From Luteibacter pinisoli (GTDB lineage: Bacteria; Pseudomonadota; Gammaproteobacteria; Xanthomonadales; Rhodanobacteraceae), in contig NZ_CP041046.1 of assembly GCF_006385595.1 (NCBI RefSeq), forward strand, positions 4,044,501 through 4,108,500: a stretch of DNA of 64,000 nucleotides. Direction: 5' to 3'. Positions 31,970 to 40,551 of this stretch are shown here, piece by piece (within the stretch, counting starts at the first letter, position 1; every line of letters starts with the position of its first letter). The notes beneath the pieces are model-generated. The model was not told the DNA's origin, did no database searches, and was given only the letters and a program-made list of their open reading frames with translations. The position numbers and the translations under genes were made by a program.

Positions 31970-34760
31970 TTTCCGCAGCCTCGAAGTCGTCCACTGGGAT
32001 TACTGGCAGCGCTTCAGCCTGCCGCTGGACACCAACATCGTCACCGTCGTCGGCCCGAATGGCTCGGGCAAGACCACCCTGCTCGATGCCCTGCGCACGC
32101 TGCTCACCATCGATTGCGCTGGCAACCGCGACTACAAGAGCTACCTTCGCCACAACGGCAAGCCGTTCGCCTGGCTGCGGGCGCGCGTCGGCAACATCCC
32201 CGGGCCGAATGGCGAACGGCCGTTCTTCCCGCTGATGGATCGCGAGGTGACGCTCGCGTGCCGCATCCAGAAGAAGGGCGGTGAATGGACGCGCCAGTAC
32301 GCCGTGCTCGGTGGCGACGTCAGCATCGAAGAGATCGAGGCGCGCAACGATTTCCTCGGCCTGCGCGAGTATCGCGTGCGCCTGGAAGGCGCCGGCCTGT
32401 CGCAGGCGATCCGCCGCGTGCTCACCCTGGAACAGGGCGCCACGGACAAGTTGTGCCAGCTGCCGCCGAAGGCCTTGCTTGACCTGGTCTTCGACGTGTT
32501 CGGCGACAAGGCGGTGCTCGACGACTACCAGCGCGCCCGCAACGAGCAAGCCGAAGCCGACCGCGAACAGCACGGCCTGGAACACCAGCTCTCCCTGATC
32601 GGCGTGAGCCTGCAGGAGGCCGAGGCACGCGCGCGTTCGCACCAGGAATGGAATGCACTGAAGGACGAGCGCGTGTCGCTGGTCTCCGAGGTGCAGCCGC
32701 GTACGGAATACGCCGACCTCGCCGCGAGCGTGCGCGGTGCACGCGCACCGCTCAACGGCATCAAGCGCCGCGTGATCGAGCTGGAGCAGCGCGATGCTGA
32801 ACTGACCCGGCAGCTGGGCGAACTCGACGCGGCGGGCGAGCAGCTGCGCAGCGAACAGCACGAGGCGGACATCGCACGCCAGGCGACGCAGAAGAGCCTC
32901 GACGCCGCACGCGCCGCACTGGCCCAGAACGACCTGGTCATCCGCCAGGAAAGTCGCCTGCGCGAGATGGTCGCCGCCCAGAACGGCGCCGACCACGAGC
33001 GCCTCGCCGATATCGCCCGCGACGCGCGTTCGCGGCTGCATGCCCTGCAGGGCGAAGAAGCCACCCTTCGCCAGGAACTCGGCACGCTGACCACGAAACT
33101 CACGGCCTGGCGCAGCGGCCGTCGCTACACCCCGGAATTCGAAGCCGGCTTCCGCCGCGCGCTGGACGACGCCGGCATCCGCCACAGCATGCTCAGCGAG
33201 ATTGTCGAAATCACGCAGGCACGCTGGCAGCCGGCGGTGGAAGCGGTGCTGGCCGGCTACCGCCACGTGGTGCTGCTGGACGATCCGCGCGATCGCGAGA
33301 AGGCATGGAAGATCGGCGAATCGCTGCGCTATAAACACTTCGTCGTCGCCGACCGCGCGCCTGCCGGCAAGCCGACGGCGGGCTCGCTGCACGAAGTGGT
33401 CGAGTTCTCGGCCGCGGCGCCGGACTGGCTGCTGCGCAACCTCGACCGCATCCAGCGCGTGGAAGACGTGCCCGAAGGCTCGAAGCTCGGCCGCGACCAG
33501 GACTGGATCACCCCGCAGGGCTACTTCCGCGAACGCCGCGGCGGCCGCCACCTCGGCGTGGATGACATGTACTTCGGCGCCTCCGCCCGCGAGCGCCAGC
33601 TGCGCGACGGCGAAGCGAAGCTTCGCGAGATCGAAGGCCGCCTGCGCGCCATCGCCGACGAGCGCAAGGCGAGCTCGGCGCAGGCCAGCGATGCCGAGAG
33701 CATCCTGCGTGGCGCCAACGCCAGCAGCCAGCTCGCCGACCGCGCCGAAGAATTCAACGAGGCACGCGAACAGCAGCCGCGCCTGCAGGAAGACGTACAG
33801 CGCACGGCGGACAGCCATGCCGCCGCCGAGCAGTACTACGAAGGCGTGCGCGAGAAGCGCATGGCCACCTCGAACGGCCGCGACAACGCCGCGCGCGAAC
33901 AGCGCAGCACGCAGAACCAGCTGGCCGATGCGGTGCGCCAGCACCATACACAGCGCAGTGAGCAGGTCGATCGGCTGAAGGCGTTCCGCACGAAGCGCAA
34001 GCACGTGGCCCTCGCGCACCGTACGCGCACCGCCATGGCCACCCTGCGCGAACGCTTCGAATCACCCGCGGCGGTGCGCCGCGAGATCGACCGTGTCGAG
34101 CGTCGCCTTGAAGAGGGCCACTGGGAACAGGACCCGAGCGTCCTGGCGCTGCGCGAGAAGCTGGGCGCCGACCACGAGGGCCTCAAGCGCGATCTTGAAA
34201 AACGCCGCCTGCACCTGGAGCGCGCCGGCCGCATCACGCACGAGGCGCGTGGCGCGTACATCAACGTGCTGCGCAATACGGTGCGTCGTTACGCCAAGAA
34301 CCTGAAGGTGCTCGCCGACCTTGCCGGCATCGGCGTCGACGTGGACCTGCCTGAACTCGTCAATGACGATCTCGCCCTCGCCTCGGCCGCCTTGCAGGTG
34401 CGCTTCGAGTTCGACAAGAAGGGCTGGATCGGCATGGACGATGGCGAAGCGTCCGGCGGCCAGCAGGTGATGAAGTCGTTGTTGCTGCTCGTCGCCCTGA
34501 TGCGCGACGAAGACCGTCCCGGCGGCTTCGTGTTCATCGACGAACCGTTCGCCCATCTCGACATCTTCAACATCGACAAGGTCGGCGCGTTCCTCAAGAG
34601 CACCCGCGCGCAGTACATCCTGACCACGCCCGCCACCCACAACGTCAACGTCTTCCAACCCTCCGACCTGACCCTCGTCACCAGCAAGCGACGCCCGGGT
34701 GCTGTCTGGGCGCAGCCATTGGCGGTGTTGCGTCGCCGGACGGATACCGCCGCCGCGTAA
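31962..34760 (+). CDS. MksB-like SMC-type ATPase, condensin subunit
   Basis: 932-residue SMC-like ATPase. The N-terminal head carries Walker A GPNGSGKTT (about residues 31-39). Long coiled-coil arms (about 170-390 and 545-810) flank a hinge-like globular region (about 395-545, including AVEAVLAGYRHVVLLDDPRD). The C-terminal head has the ABC signature ASGGQQ (about 829-834), Walker B FVFIDEPFAHLD (about 856-867) and a D-loop. At 932 residues it matches MksB rather than canonical SMC (about 1170). Gene order kleisin-KITE-SMC matches mksFEB and Wadjet jetABC. The nuclease gene mksG/jetD that follows in defensive systems is absent: a small minus-strand gene comes next. Confidence 0.8.
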   Translation: MFDFRSLEVVHWDYWQRFSLPLDTNIVTVVGPNGSGKTTLLDALRTLLTIDCAGNRDYKSYLRHNGKPFAWLRARVGNIPGPNGERPFFPLMDREVTLACRIQKKGGEWTRQYAVLGGDVSIEEIEARNDFLGLREYRVRLEGAGLSQAIRRVLTLEQGATDKLCQLPPKALLDLVFDVFGDKAVLDDYQRARNEQAEADREQHGLEHQLSLIGVSLQEAEARARSHQEWNALKDERVSLVSEVQPRTEYADLAASVRGARAPLNGIKRRVIELEQRDAELTRQLGELDAAGEQLRSEQHEADIARQATQKSLDAARAALAQNDLVIRQESRLREMVAAQNGADHERLADIARDARSRLHALQGEEATLRQELGTLTTKLTAWRSGRRYTPEFEAGFRRALDDAGIRHSMLSEIVEITQARWQPAVEAVLAGYRHVVLLDDPRDREKAWKIGESLRYKHFVVADRAPAGKPTAGSLHEVVEFSAAAPDWLLRNLDRIQRVEDVPEGSKLGRDQDWITPQGYFRERRGGRHLGVDDMYFGASARERQLRDGEAKLREIEGRLRAIADERKASSAQASDAESILRGANASSQLADRAEEFNEAREQQPRLQEDVQRTADSHAAAEQYYEGVREKRMATSNGRDNAAREQRSTQNQLADAVRQHHTQRSEQVDRLKAFRTKRKHVALAHRTRTAMATLRERFESPAAVRREIDRVERRLEEGHWEQDPSVLALREKLGADHEGLKRDLEKRRLHLERAGRITHEARGAYINVLRNTVRRYAKNLKVLADLAGIGVDVDLPELVNDDLALASAALQVRFEFDKKGWIGMDDGEASGGQQVMKSLLLLVALMRDEDRPGGFVFIDEPFAHLDIFNIDKVGAFLKSTRAQYILTTPATHNVNVFQPSDLTLVTSKRRPGAVWAQPLAVLRRRTDTAAA

Positions 34761-34767
34761 CGCTCTG

Positions 34768-35145
34768 TCAGTACAACCCAGTCTCGCCCGGCACCGGGTT
34801 GTCCTCACCCGACCCATCCAGCGCATCGCCGGAGGCGTTGGTCGGGCGGTAGCGGGTGGGGTCGTGTTCGTCGTGTTCCATCAGCGCCAGCTGGTGCTGC
34901 TGGTGGCGGTGGATCAGCCAGGCGGCCGCCAGTGCGGCGACGCCGATGCCGGCGCCAACGGCGATGGATGTGCGAGGATGCTTGCGCACCTGGGTCCCGG
35001 CGCGCGTCGCGATGAGGCCGGCATGGCCGGCGTACTGGCGGGCCACGCCACGCAGTTCACGGGCACGATCGTGGGTGACGGCGCCCGCAAGGCGCTGGGC
35101 GCGGCCGCCGAGTTCCGTGGTGAGGCTTTTGCGGAAGAAGGTCAT
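34768..35145 (-). CDS. Small membrane-anchored protein (DUF883/ElaB-like)
   Basis: 125-residue protein with a basic helical N-terminal half and one membrane segment (about residues 60-80, TSIAVGAGIGVAALAAAWLIHRH) preceded by RKHP, then an acidic tail. This plan resembles ElaB/YqjD/DUF883 ribosome- or membrane-associated stress proteins, although the sequence match is only moderate. No signal peptide is evident. It ends 7 bases from the end of the MksB-like gene on the opposite strand and lies 91 bases upstream of the cysK stop. Function is inferred. Confidence 0.55.
   Translation of the reverse strand: MTFFRKSLTTELGGRAQRLAGAVTHDRARELRGVARQYAGHAGLIATRAGTQVRKHPRTSIAVGAGIGVAALAAAWLIHRHQQHQLALMEHDEHDPTRYRPTNASGDALDGSGEDNPVPGETGLY
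34773..34802. terminator. Hairpin between the condensin operon and the 125-residue gene
   Basis: ACAACCC (34773-34779) and GGGTTGT (34796-34802) form a perfect 7-bp stem just past the MksB-like stop, partly inside the end of the convergent gene. There is no T run, so this is only a candidate for ending condensin-operon transcription. Confidence 0.35.
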
Positions 35146-35236
35146 CGAGGTGGTCTCCGGGATCGTTCGAGGAGACCACCGTGCCGTCGCGGGCGTGATG
35201 ATCGCGCGTGGGAGATGTTCCCGCCGCGTCAGTGGT

Positions 35237-36193
35237 TCAGCCGAGGGTGGCCAGCCAGTCTTCGTCAGTGCCTTCGTTCATGCCTTCGGTGAGGAAGGTG
35301 GAGAGGTAGCGCTCGCCGGTGTCGGGCAGCATGGCGAGGATGACGCTGCCTTCGCCGGCGCCCCTGGCGAACTCCAGTGCCGCGGCCACCGTGGCGCCGG
35401 CGGAGATGCCCACGAAGAGGCCCTCTTCCGCCGCAAGGCGGCGCGCGGTATCGCGGGCCAGGGTCTCATCCACCGTGATGTCCTGGTCGAACACCTTGCG
35501 GTTCAGCACGCCGGGCACGAAGTCCGGCGTCCAGCCCTGGATCTTGTGCGGGGACCACGGCTTGTCCTGCAGCAGCGGCGCGGCGGCCGGCTCGCAGGTG
35601 ACGATTTTGACGTCGGGGCGAGCCACCTTCAGCACCTCGCCCACGCCGGTGAGCGTGCCGCCGGTGCCCCAGCCGGTGACGAAGGCATCCAGGCGACGGC
35701 CGGCGAAATCCTGGAGGATCTCGGCGGCGGTGGTGCTGCGGTGGTAGGCCGGGTTGGCCGGGTTCTCGAACTGGCGCGGCAGGAACCAGCCGTATTTCGC
35801 GGCCAGCTCTTCCGCCTTGCGGACCATGCCGCTGCCACGCTCGGCGGCGGGCGTCAGGATGACCTTGGCGCCATAGGCGCGCATCAGCTTGCGGCGCTCC
35901 ATCGAGAAGGAATCCGCCATGGTCGCCACGAACTTGTAGCCCTTCGCCGCGCAGACCATGGCCAGCGCGACGCCGGTATTGCCCGAGGTGGCCTCGATCA
36001 CGGTATCGCCGGGCTTGAGCAGGCCCTTCTGTTCCGCATCGAGGATCACGGCGATGGCCAGGCGGTCTTTCACCGATCCGCCGGGATTGAAGGATTCGAC
36101 CTTGGCGTACAGACTGACGTGCGCGGGGGCAACGCGATGCAGGCGCACGATGGGGGTGCGGCCGATCGTGTCGAGGATGCTCTCGTGGATCAT
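35237..36193 (-). CDS. cysK: Cysteine synthase A (O-acetylserine sulfhydrylase)
   Basis: PLP enzyme that makes cysteine from O-acetylserine and sulfide. The 318-residue protein contains the PLP lysine in SFNPGGSVKDRLA (about residues 34-46), EATSGNTGVALA (about 68-79), the glycine loop VTGWGTGGTLTGVG (about 171-184) and GISAGATVAAALEFA near the end. The ATG at 36193 has AAGGA about 9 bases upstream. It belongs to the same pathway as cysD/cysNC but lies 25 kb away, so it is not in one operon with them. It is divergent from the EF-hand gene across 82 bases. Confidence 0.95.
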   Translation of the reverse strand: MIHESILDTIGRTPIVRLHRVAPAHVSLYAKVESFNPGGSVKDRLAIAVILDAEQKGLLKPGDTVIEATSGNTGVALAMVCAAKGYKFVATMADSFSMERRKLMRAYGAKVILTPAAERGSGMVRKAEELAAKYGWFLPRQFENPANPAYHRSTTAAEILQDFAGRRLDAFVTGWGTGGTLTGVGEVLKVARPDVKIVTCEPAAAPLLQDKPWSPHKIQGWTPDFVPGVLNRKVFDQDITVDETLARDTARRLAAEEGLFVGISAGATVAAALEFARGAGEGSVILAMLPDTGERYLSTFLTEGMNEGTDEDWLATLG

Positions 36194-36275
36194 GGTCGGT
36201 TCCTTGGGGCGAAGGACAAGGCACCCGAGCGTACTCCCCCGCCGACCACCCCGACAAACCCTGCCAAGGCCACTG

Positions 36276-36623
36276 ATGAACCGCCTCCGATACGCCCTGC
36301 TAGGCACCTTGCTCATGGTGGCCACGCCTGCCCTGGCACAGGATTTCCCGCGCACGCCGAAGGAGTACCTGCAGCGCATGGACGCCAACGGCGACGGCAA
36401 GGTGGACGAGGCGGAGTACGTGCGCTACATGAGCCAGGGCTTCCTGCGCATGGACATCAATGGCGACGGTGTCATCGATGCGAACGACGGCCCGATGCGC
36501 CCGGGGGCGAAGCCCATCCACCTGGACACCTTCCAGCGCAGCCTGATCCAGCAGTTCCACAAGCTGGACACGAACCACGACGGTTTCCTCAACGCAAAAG
36601 AGCTCGCCCAGCCTCCGCAATAA
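36276..36623 (+). CDS. Secreted EF-hand calcium-binding protein
   Basis: 115-residue protein with a signal peptide (MNRLRYALLGTLLMVATPALA, cleavage near residue 21) and three EF-hand loops: DANGDGKVDEAE (36-47), DINGDGVIDAND (60-71) and DTNHDGFLNAKE (98-109). The loops have the usual D-x-N/D-x-D/N-G pattern and acidic residue at position 12 (third loop E), so calcium binding is expected. It would act in the periplasm. Many Xanthomonadales genomes carry similar short EF-hand proteins of unknown role. The gene is alone on this strand between divergent cysK and the antiporter gene. Confidence 0.85.
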   Translation: MNRLRYALLGTLLMVATPALAQDFPRTPKEYLQRMDANGDGKVDEAEYVRYMSQGFLRMDINGDGVIDANDGPMRPGAKPIHLDTFQRSLIQQFHKLDTNHDGFLNAKELAQPPQ

Positions 36624-36636
36624 CCCGCGCTTCGGC

Positions 36637-36642
36637 TACCCT
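36637..36642 (+). promoter_or_regulatory. Candidate -10 element (TACCCT) for the antiporter gene
   Basis: TACCCT lies 26 bases before the antiporter ATG in the short gap after the EF-hand gene. It fits the TANNNT pattern seen ahead of several genes in this window. No -35 match is clear. Confidence 0.25.
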
Positions 36643-36667
36643 TGCGCGAACCCTGGGGAGGGGCCCG

Positions 36668-37855
36668 ATGAGTACCACCGAACTGTTCCTGATTGCCATG
36701 GTGATCATCCTTGGCGTGCCGTACCTGATCTGGCGTGTGTTCCGTACCGATTACTGGGCGCCCCTGGTGGTGGTCCAGATCCTCACCGGCATCCTGCTTG
36801 GCCCGGGTGTGCTGGGCAAGATCTTTCCCGACTACTACGCCACCGTGTTTGCGCCGCCGGTCATCGGCGCGCTCAACGGCATCGCGTGGTGGGCTGCCAT
36901 GTTGTTCGTCATGATCGCAGGCATCGAGCTGGACCTGCGCGAAGTGTGGCGGCAGCGCCGCGAGTGCGGCACCACCGCCGCGCTGGCGCTGGGCGTCCCG
37001 CTGGCGGCAGGCTGCCTCGCCGCACTGGGCCTGATGGCCTGGCGCGATGGCTGGATGGGCACGGACACCCAGCCCTGGCAGTTCGTGCTGGGTATCGGGA
37101 TGGCCTGCGCGGTCACCGCCCTGCCCATCCTTATCCTGCTGATGGAAAAGCTCGACATCCTGCGTGCGCCCCTGGGCCAGCGCGTGCTGCGCTATGCCAG
37201 CCTCGATGACATCGCCATCTGGGCCGTGCTCGCCATCCTCCTGCTGGACTGGAAGCGCGTCGGCCACCAGGCCGCCTTCCTCGCGATCTTCGCCGTGGCG
37301 GCGTGGGCCTTCCGCGCCCTCATGGATCGCCTGAAGGAATCCGACCGCTACTACGTCAGCCTGATCTGGCTGGCCGCCGTGGGCTACGGCGCGGACTGGT
37401 GCGGCCTGCACTTCATGGTCGGTGCGTTCCTGGCCGGCGCGATCATGGAGCGCGACTGGTTCAACCTCGAGCGCCTCGATGGCCTGCGCCATAACGTGCT
37501 GCTGGTGGTGATGCCGATTTACTTTCTATCCACCGGCCTGCGCACCAACTGGAACATCGGCGGCACCGCGGTCTTCGTCGCGGCGGGCGTACTGTTGGTG
37601 GCCTCGGTGATCGGCAAACTCGCAGGCGTCGGCATTGCCGGCAAGGTGCTCGGCTGGAAGCGCGGCGATGCGTGGCTCATCGGCTGGCTGCTGCAAACCA
37701 AGGCGCTGATCATGATCATCTTCGTCAACGTCCTGCTCGACAAGCACATGATCACCAGCGAAACCTTCACCGCCCTGCTGCTGATGGCCGTGGCCAGCAC
37801 GATGCTGACGGTACCCATCGTGGCGCCGCGCCTGAAAGCCCTGGGCTATGTCTGA
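36668..37855 (+). CDS. Cation:proton antiporter (CPA2/KefB-type membrane domain)
   Basis: 395-residue integral membrane protein with about eleven to twelve hydrophobic segments. The region around IDILR..LDDIAIWAVLAILLLDW (about residues 165-195) has the double-acid position found in CPA2 proton antiporters. It lacks the C-terminal RCK/TrkA-N nucleotide-binding domain of KefB/KefC, so it would be an antiporter core without that regulator. The ATG follows GGGGAGGGG by about 4 bases. Its end overlaps the next MFS gene by 8 bases, suggesting that the two transporters are made together. Confidence 0.8.
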   Translation: MSTTELFLIAMVIILGVPYLIWRVFRTDYWAPLVVVQILTGILLGPGVLGKIFPDYYATVFAPPVIGALNGIAWWAAMLFVMIAGIELDLREVWRQRRECGTTAALALGVPLAAGCLAALGLMAWRDGWMGTDTQPWQFVLGIGMACAVTALPILILLMEKLDILRAPLGQRVLRYASLDDIAIWAVLAILLLDWKRVGHQAAFLAIFAVAAWAFRALMDRLKESDRYYVSLIWLAAVGYGADWCGLHFMVGAFLAGAIMERDWFNLERLDGLRHNVLLVVMPIYFLSTGLRTNWNIGGTAVFVAAGVLLVASVIGKLAGVGIAGKVLGWKRGDAWLIGWLLQTKALIMIIFVNVLLDKHMITSETFTALLLMAVASTMLTVPIVAPRLKALGYV

Positions 37856-39107
37856 CGGCGTCCACACACCGTTGCCCACGCCCGTGCGCCGCGCGGCGGT
37901 GGTGTTCGTCTTCATCACCGTGCTGATCGACATCCTGGCGTTCGGCATCATCATCCCGGTGCTGCCGCACCTGATCGAATCGATGACCGGCGGCGGCGTG
38001 AGCGGTGCCGCGTGGTGGGTGGGCGTGTTCGGCACGGTGTTCGCCGCGGTGCAGTTCATTTCTTCGCCGATCCAGGGCGCGCTGTCCGATCGCTTCGGCC
38101 GGCGCCCGGTGATCCTGCTGTCGAACCTGGGCCTGGGCCTGGACTTCGTGATCATGGCGCTGGCCCCGTCGCTGTGGGTGCTGCTGCTCGGGCGCATCAT
38201 TTCCGGGTTTACCGCGGCCAGCTTCACCACCGCCAATGCCTATATCGCGGACGTCACCCCGCCGGAGAAACGCGCCGGCGCCTTTGGCCTGCTGGGCGGC
38301 GCGTTCGGCATCGGCTTCATCATCGGCCCCGCGCTGGGCGGCTTCCTCGGAGGGCTCGACCTGCGCCTGCCGTTCTGGGTAGCGGCCGGCCTGGCGCTGA
38401 CGAACTTCCTGTATGGCTTCTTCATCCTGCCTGAGTCGCTGCCGCCGGAACGCCGCGCGCCGAAGTTCGAGCCGCATAGCGCCCATCCGCTTGGCGCGCT
38501 GCGTCTGCTGCGCTGCAGCCCCACCGTGTTCGGCCTGGCCATCGTCACCTTCCTGTTCTACCTGGCGCACTACGTGCTGCAGACCACCTTCGTGCTGTAT
38601 GCGGACTACCGCTACCACTGGGGCGCGCAGGCGGTGGGCTTCGTGCTGGCCCTGGTCGGCGCGTGCGACGGCACGGTGCAGGTGTTCCTGACCGGCCGCC
38701 TGGCGAGACGCTTTGGTGAGCGGCGGGTGCTGATCACCGGCCTGCTGTTCGGCACGGCCGCCTTTGCGGTGATGGGCCTGGCCGACACCGGCTGGGTGTT
38801 CCTGATCGGCATTCCGCTGATGGCGCTGTGGAGCCTGTCCGGGCCGCCCATGCAATCGATCATGACCCGCTGCGTGGCACCGGACCAGCAAGGCCGCCTG
38901 CAGGGGGCGATCACCAGCCTGGGCAGCTTCGCGGGCATCTTCGGCCCGTATCTGTTCGCGCAGATTTTCGCCTTCTCCATCGCGCCGGCGCGGACGGTGC
39001 ACCTGCCGGGGATCGCCTTCCTCCTGGCGGCGGCGCTGGTGGCGGCCGGCGTGGTGGTTGCGGCGCGGGCCACCCGCGACGTGGCACCCCTGCTGGATCC
39101 GCCATAA
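37848..39107 (+). CDS. MFS transporter, TCR/Tet-like drug efflux family
   Basis: 419-residue MFS permease with the family features of the Tet subgroup: VLIDILAFGIIIPVLP in helix 1, motif A in SDRFGRRPVILLSNLG (about residues 78-93) between helices 2 and 3, and the second half repeat GRLARRFGERRVLITG. Twelve membrane segments are predicted. The Tet-type subgroup exports tetracyclines and other drugs by proton antiport, but the real substrate is unknown. It overlaps the antiporter gene by 8 bases. Confidence 0.88.
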   Translation: MSDGVHTPLPTPVRRAAVVFVFITVLIDILAFGIIIPVLPHLIESMTGGGVSGAAWWVGVFGTVFAAVQFISSPIQGALSDRFGRRPVILLSNLGLGLDFVIMALAPSLWVLLLGRIISGFTAASFTTANAYIADVTPPEKRAGAFGLLGGAFGIGFIIGPALGGFLGGLDLRLPFWVAAGLALTNFLYGFFILPESLPPERRAPKFEPHSAHPLGALRLLRCSPTVFGLAIVTFLFYLAHYVLQTTFVLYADYRYHWGAQAVGFVLALVGACDGTVQVFLTGRLARRFGERRVLITGLLFGTAAFAVMGLADTGWVFLIGIPLMALWSLSGPPMQSIMTRCVAPDQQGRLQGAITSLGSFAGIFGPYLFAQIFAFSIAPARTVHLPGIAFLLAAALVAAGVVVAARATRDVAPLLDPP

Positions 39108-39135
39108 GGCAGATCGAAATTCCTTGATTTCATCG

Positions 39136-39141
39136 TATGAT
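39136..39141 (+). promoter_or_regulatory. Candidate -10 element (TATGAT) for the diguanylate cyclase gene
   Basis: TATGAT sits 40 bases before the GTG start of the GGDEF gene in a short AT-rich stretch. It is the best promoter-like match in the 73-base gap; no -35 box of quality accompanies it. Confidence 0.35.
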
Positions 39142-39180
39142 GCGCGAAGTACTTAAGAAACTTCACGCGACGTTTGGGGC

Positions 39181-40548
39181 GTGCGTTTGGACAACCAGCT
39201 CTGGGAAAGCAAATACCGCGAGGCCGTCGACCGGCTCACCCGCGAAGAAGCCCAGTGGCGGGCCGTGGAGTCCGTGCTGCGCCAGCTGGTGGCCAGCCTG
39301 ACCCGTGCCGCCCACGGCGCGCATGACCAGGTCGACCCGCATATCGAGCGTCTCAGCGCGGCCCTCACCGGCGGCCCGGCCGATGCCATGGTGCTGGAGA
39401 CCCTTTCCAACAGCCTGCGCGATGCGCTGGAAGGCCTGGCCACCCGGCCGCTGCGCAGCCCGGAAGACCGCGCCATCCCGATCACGCGCCCGCAGCGCGG
39501 CGAATACGGCTCGTCCGTGCAGTCCGCCATGCACCGCCTGGTGGATCGCATCGTCGTCCAGCCCAAGCTGGCCGACCGGGCCAACGACCTGCGCCGTGAC
39601 GTCGCCGATGCCGGCGATCTCGTCGGCCTGGCTACCTGCGGCGACCGCCTGGCCGATCTGGTCAACGAACAGCGTATCGGCATGCAGCGCGAAATCGATG
39701 CGCTGCAGGCGGTGCTGCGCCACGTGGCCAGCCGCCTGGACGAACTGACCCAGTACATGGCCCGCGAGCTGGCGGACCAGTCCACGGGCGAAGCCAACGG
39801 GCAGGCCCTGGATGCGTCCGTGGCGCACGAGATGCGCCTGCTTGGCGAAGCCGTGCTCGAAGCCGAGGACGCACACGAACTGCGCGAGCGGGTGAACGTC
39901 GGCCTGGAAACCATCGCCGCCTGCTTCCGCGACTTCCGCGAACGCGAGGGCACGCGCCTCACCGCGTACCGCGACCGTGCCGAGAAGATGCGCCAGCGCG
40001 TGGAACAGCTCGAGACCGAGCGCAACGCCCTGCAGCGTTCGCTGGAGCGCGAGCACGAGCTGGCGCAGACCGACACGATGATCGGCATGCCGAACCGGCT
40101 AGCCTACGAGAAACGCATCGAGGCGGCCTACGAAAGCTGGCTGACGACGTCGCGCCCGCTTTCCATTGCCGCCATCGACATCGACCACTTCAAGAGCATC
40201 AACGATACCTACGGCCACACCGCGGGTGATGCCGTGCTGCGTGTCATCGGCCAGGCCTTGCTGAAGCATGTGCGGCCGGTGGATTTCGTGGCGCGCTATG
40301 GCGGTGAGGAATTCATCGTCATCTTCGATGGCGCCGACGAAGCCGAATCCCTGCAGGTGAGTGAACGCCTGCGCGGCAAGATCCAGCACCTGGCCTTCCA
40401 CGCCAGCCGCCAGCCGGTTCGCGTGACGGCCTCCATCGGCGTGGCGCAGTTCCGCCCCGGCGACAGCCCGCAGGCCGTGTTCGAACGTGCCGACCTGGCG
40501 CTGTATACGGCGAAAAACGGCGGCCGCAACCGCTGCGTCATCGGCTAA
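39181..40548 (+). CDS. Diguanylate cyclase (GGDEF domain)
   Basis: Makes cyclic di-GMP from GTP. The 455-residue protein has no membrane segment. The N-terminal part (about residues 1-255) is helical with no known sensor motif; a coiled coil (about 255-300) leads into the GGDEF domain (about 300-455). The active-site motif is GGEEF (374-378), a functional variant. RPVD (365-368) five residues earlier is an inhibitory RxxD site, so feedback by product is likely. The start is GTG 39181, preceded by TTTGGGG. Signal input cannot be predicted. It is the obvious partner in this window for the PilZ protein at 20866. Confidence 0.93.
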   Translation: MRLDNQLWESKYREAVDRLTREEAQWRAVESVLRQLVASLTRAAHGAHDQVDPHIERLSAALTGGPADAMVLETLSNSLRDALEGLATRPLRSPEDRAIPITRPQRGEYGSSVQSAMHRLVDRIVVQPKLADRANDLRRDVADAGDLVGLATCGDRLADLVNEQRIGMQREIDALQAVLRHVASRLDELTQYMARELADQSTGEANGQALDASVAHEMRLLGEAVLEAEDAHELRERVNVGLETIAACFRDFREREGTRLTAYRDRAEKMRQRVEQLETERNALQRSLEREHELAQTDTMIGMPNRLAYEKRIEAAYESWLTTSRPLSIAAIDIDHFKSINDTYGHTAGDAVLRVIGQALLKHVRPVDFVARYGGEEFIVIFDGADEAESLQVSERLRGKIQHLAFHASRQPVRVTASIGVAQFRPGDSPQAVFERADLALYTAKNGGRNRCVIG

Positions 40549-40551
40549 GCC

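Noticed and set aside
31746..34019. Long minus-strand frame over the condensin ATPase
   Set aside because: Antisense of an intact SMC-like ATPase; the frame has no motif and no upstream signals.
29932..34760. Full Wadjet (JetABCD) defence system
   Set aside because: Three subunits resemble JetA, B and C, but no JetD-type topoisomerase-like nuclease gene follows, so a complete Wadjet cannot be claimed.
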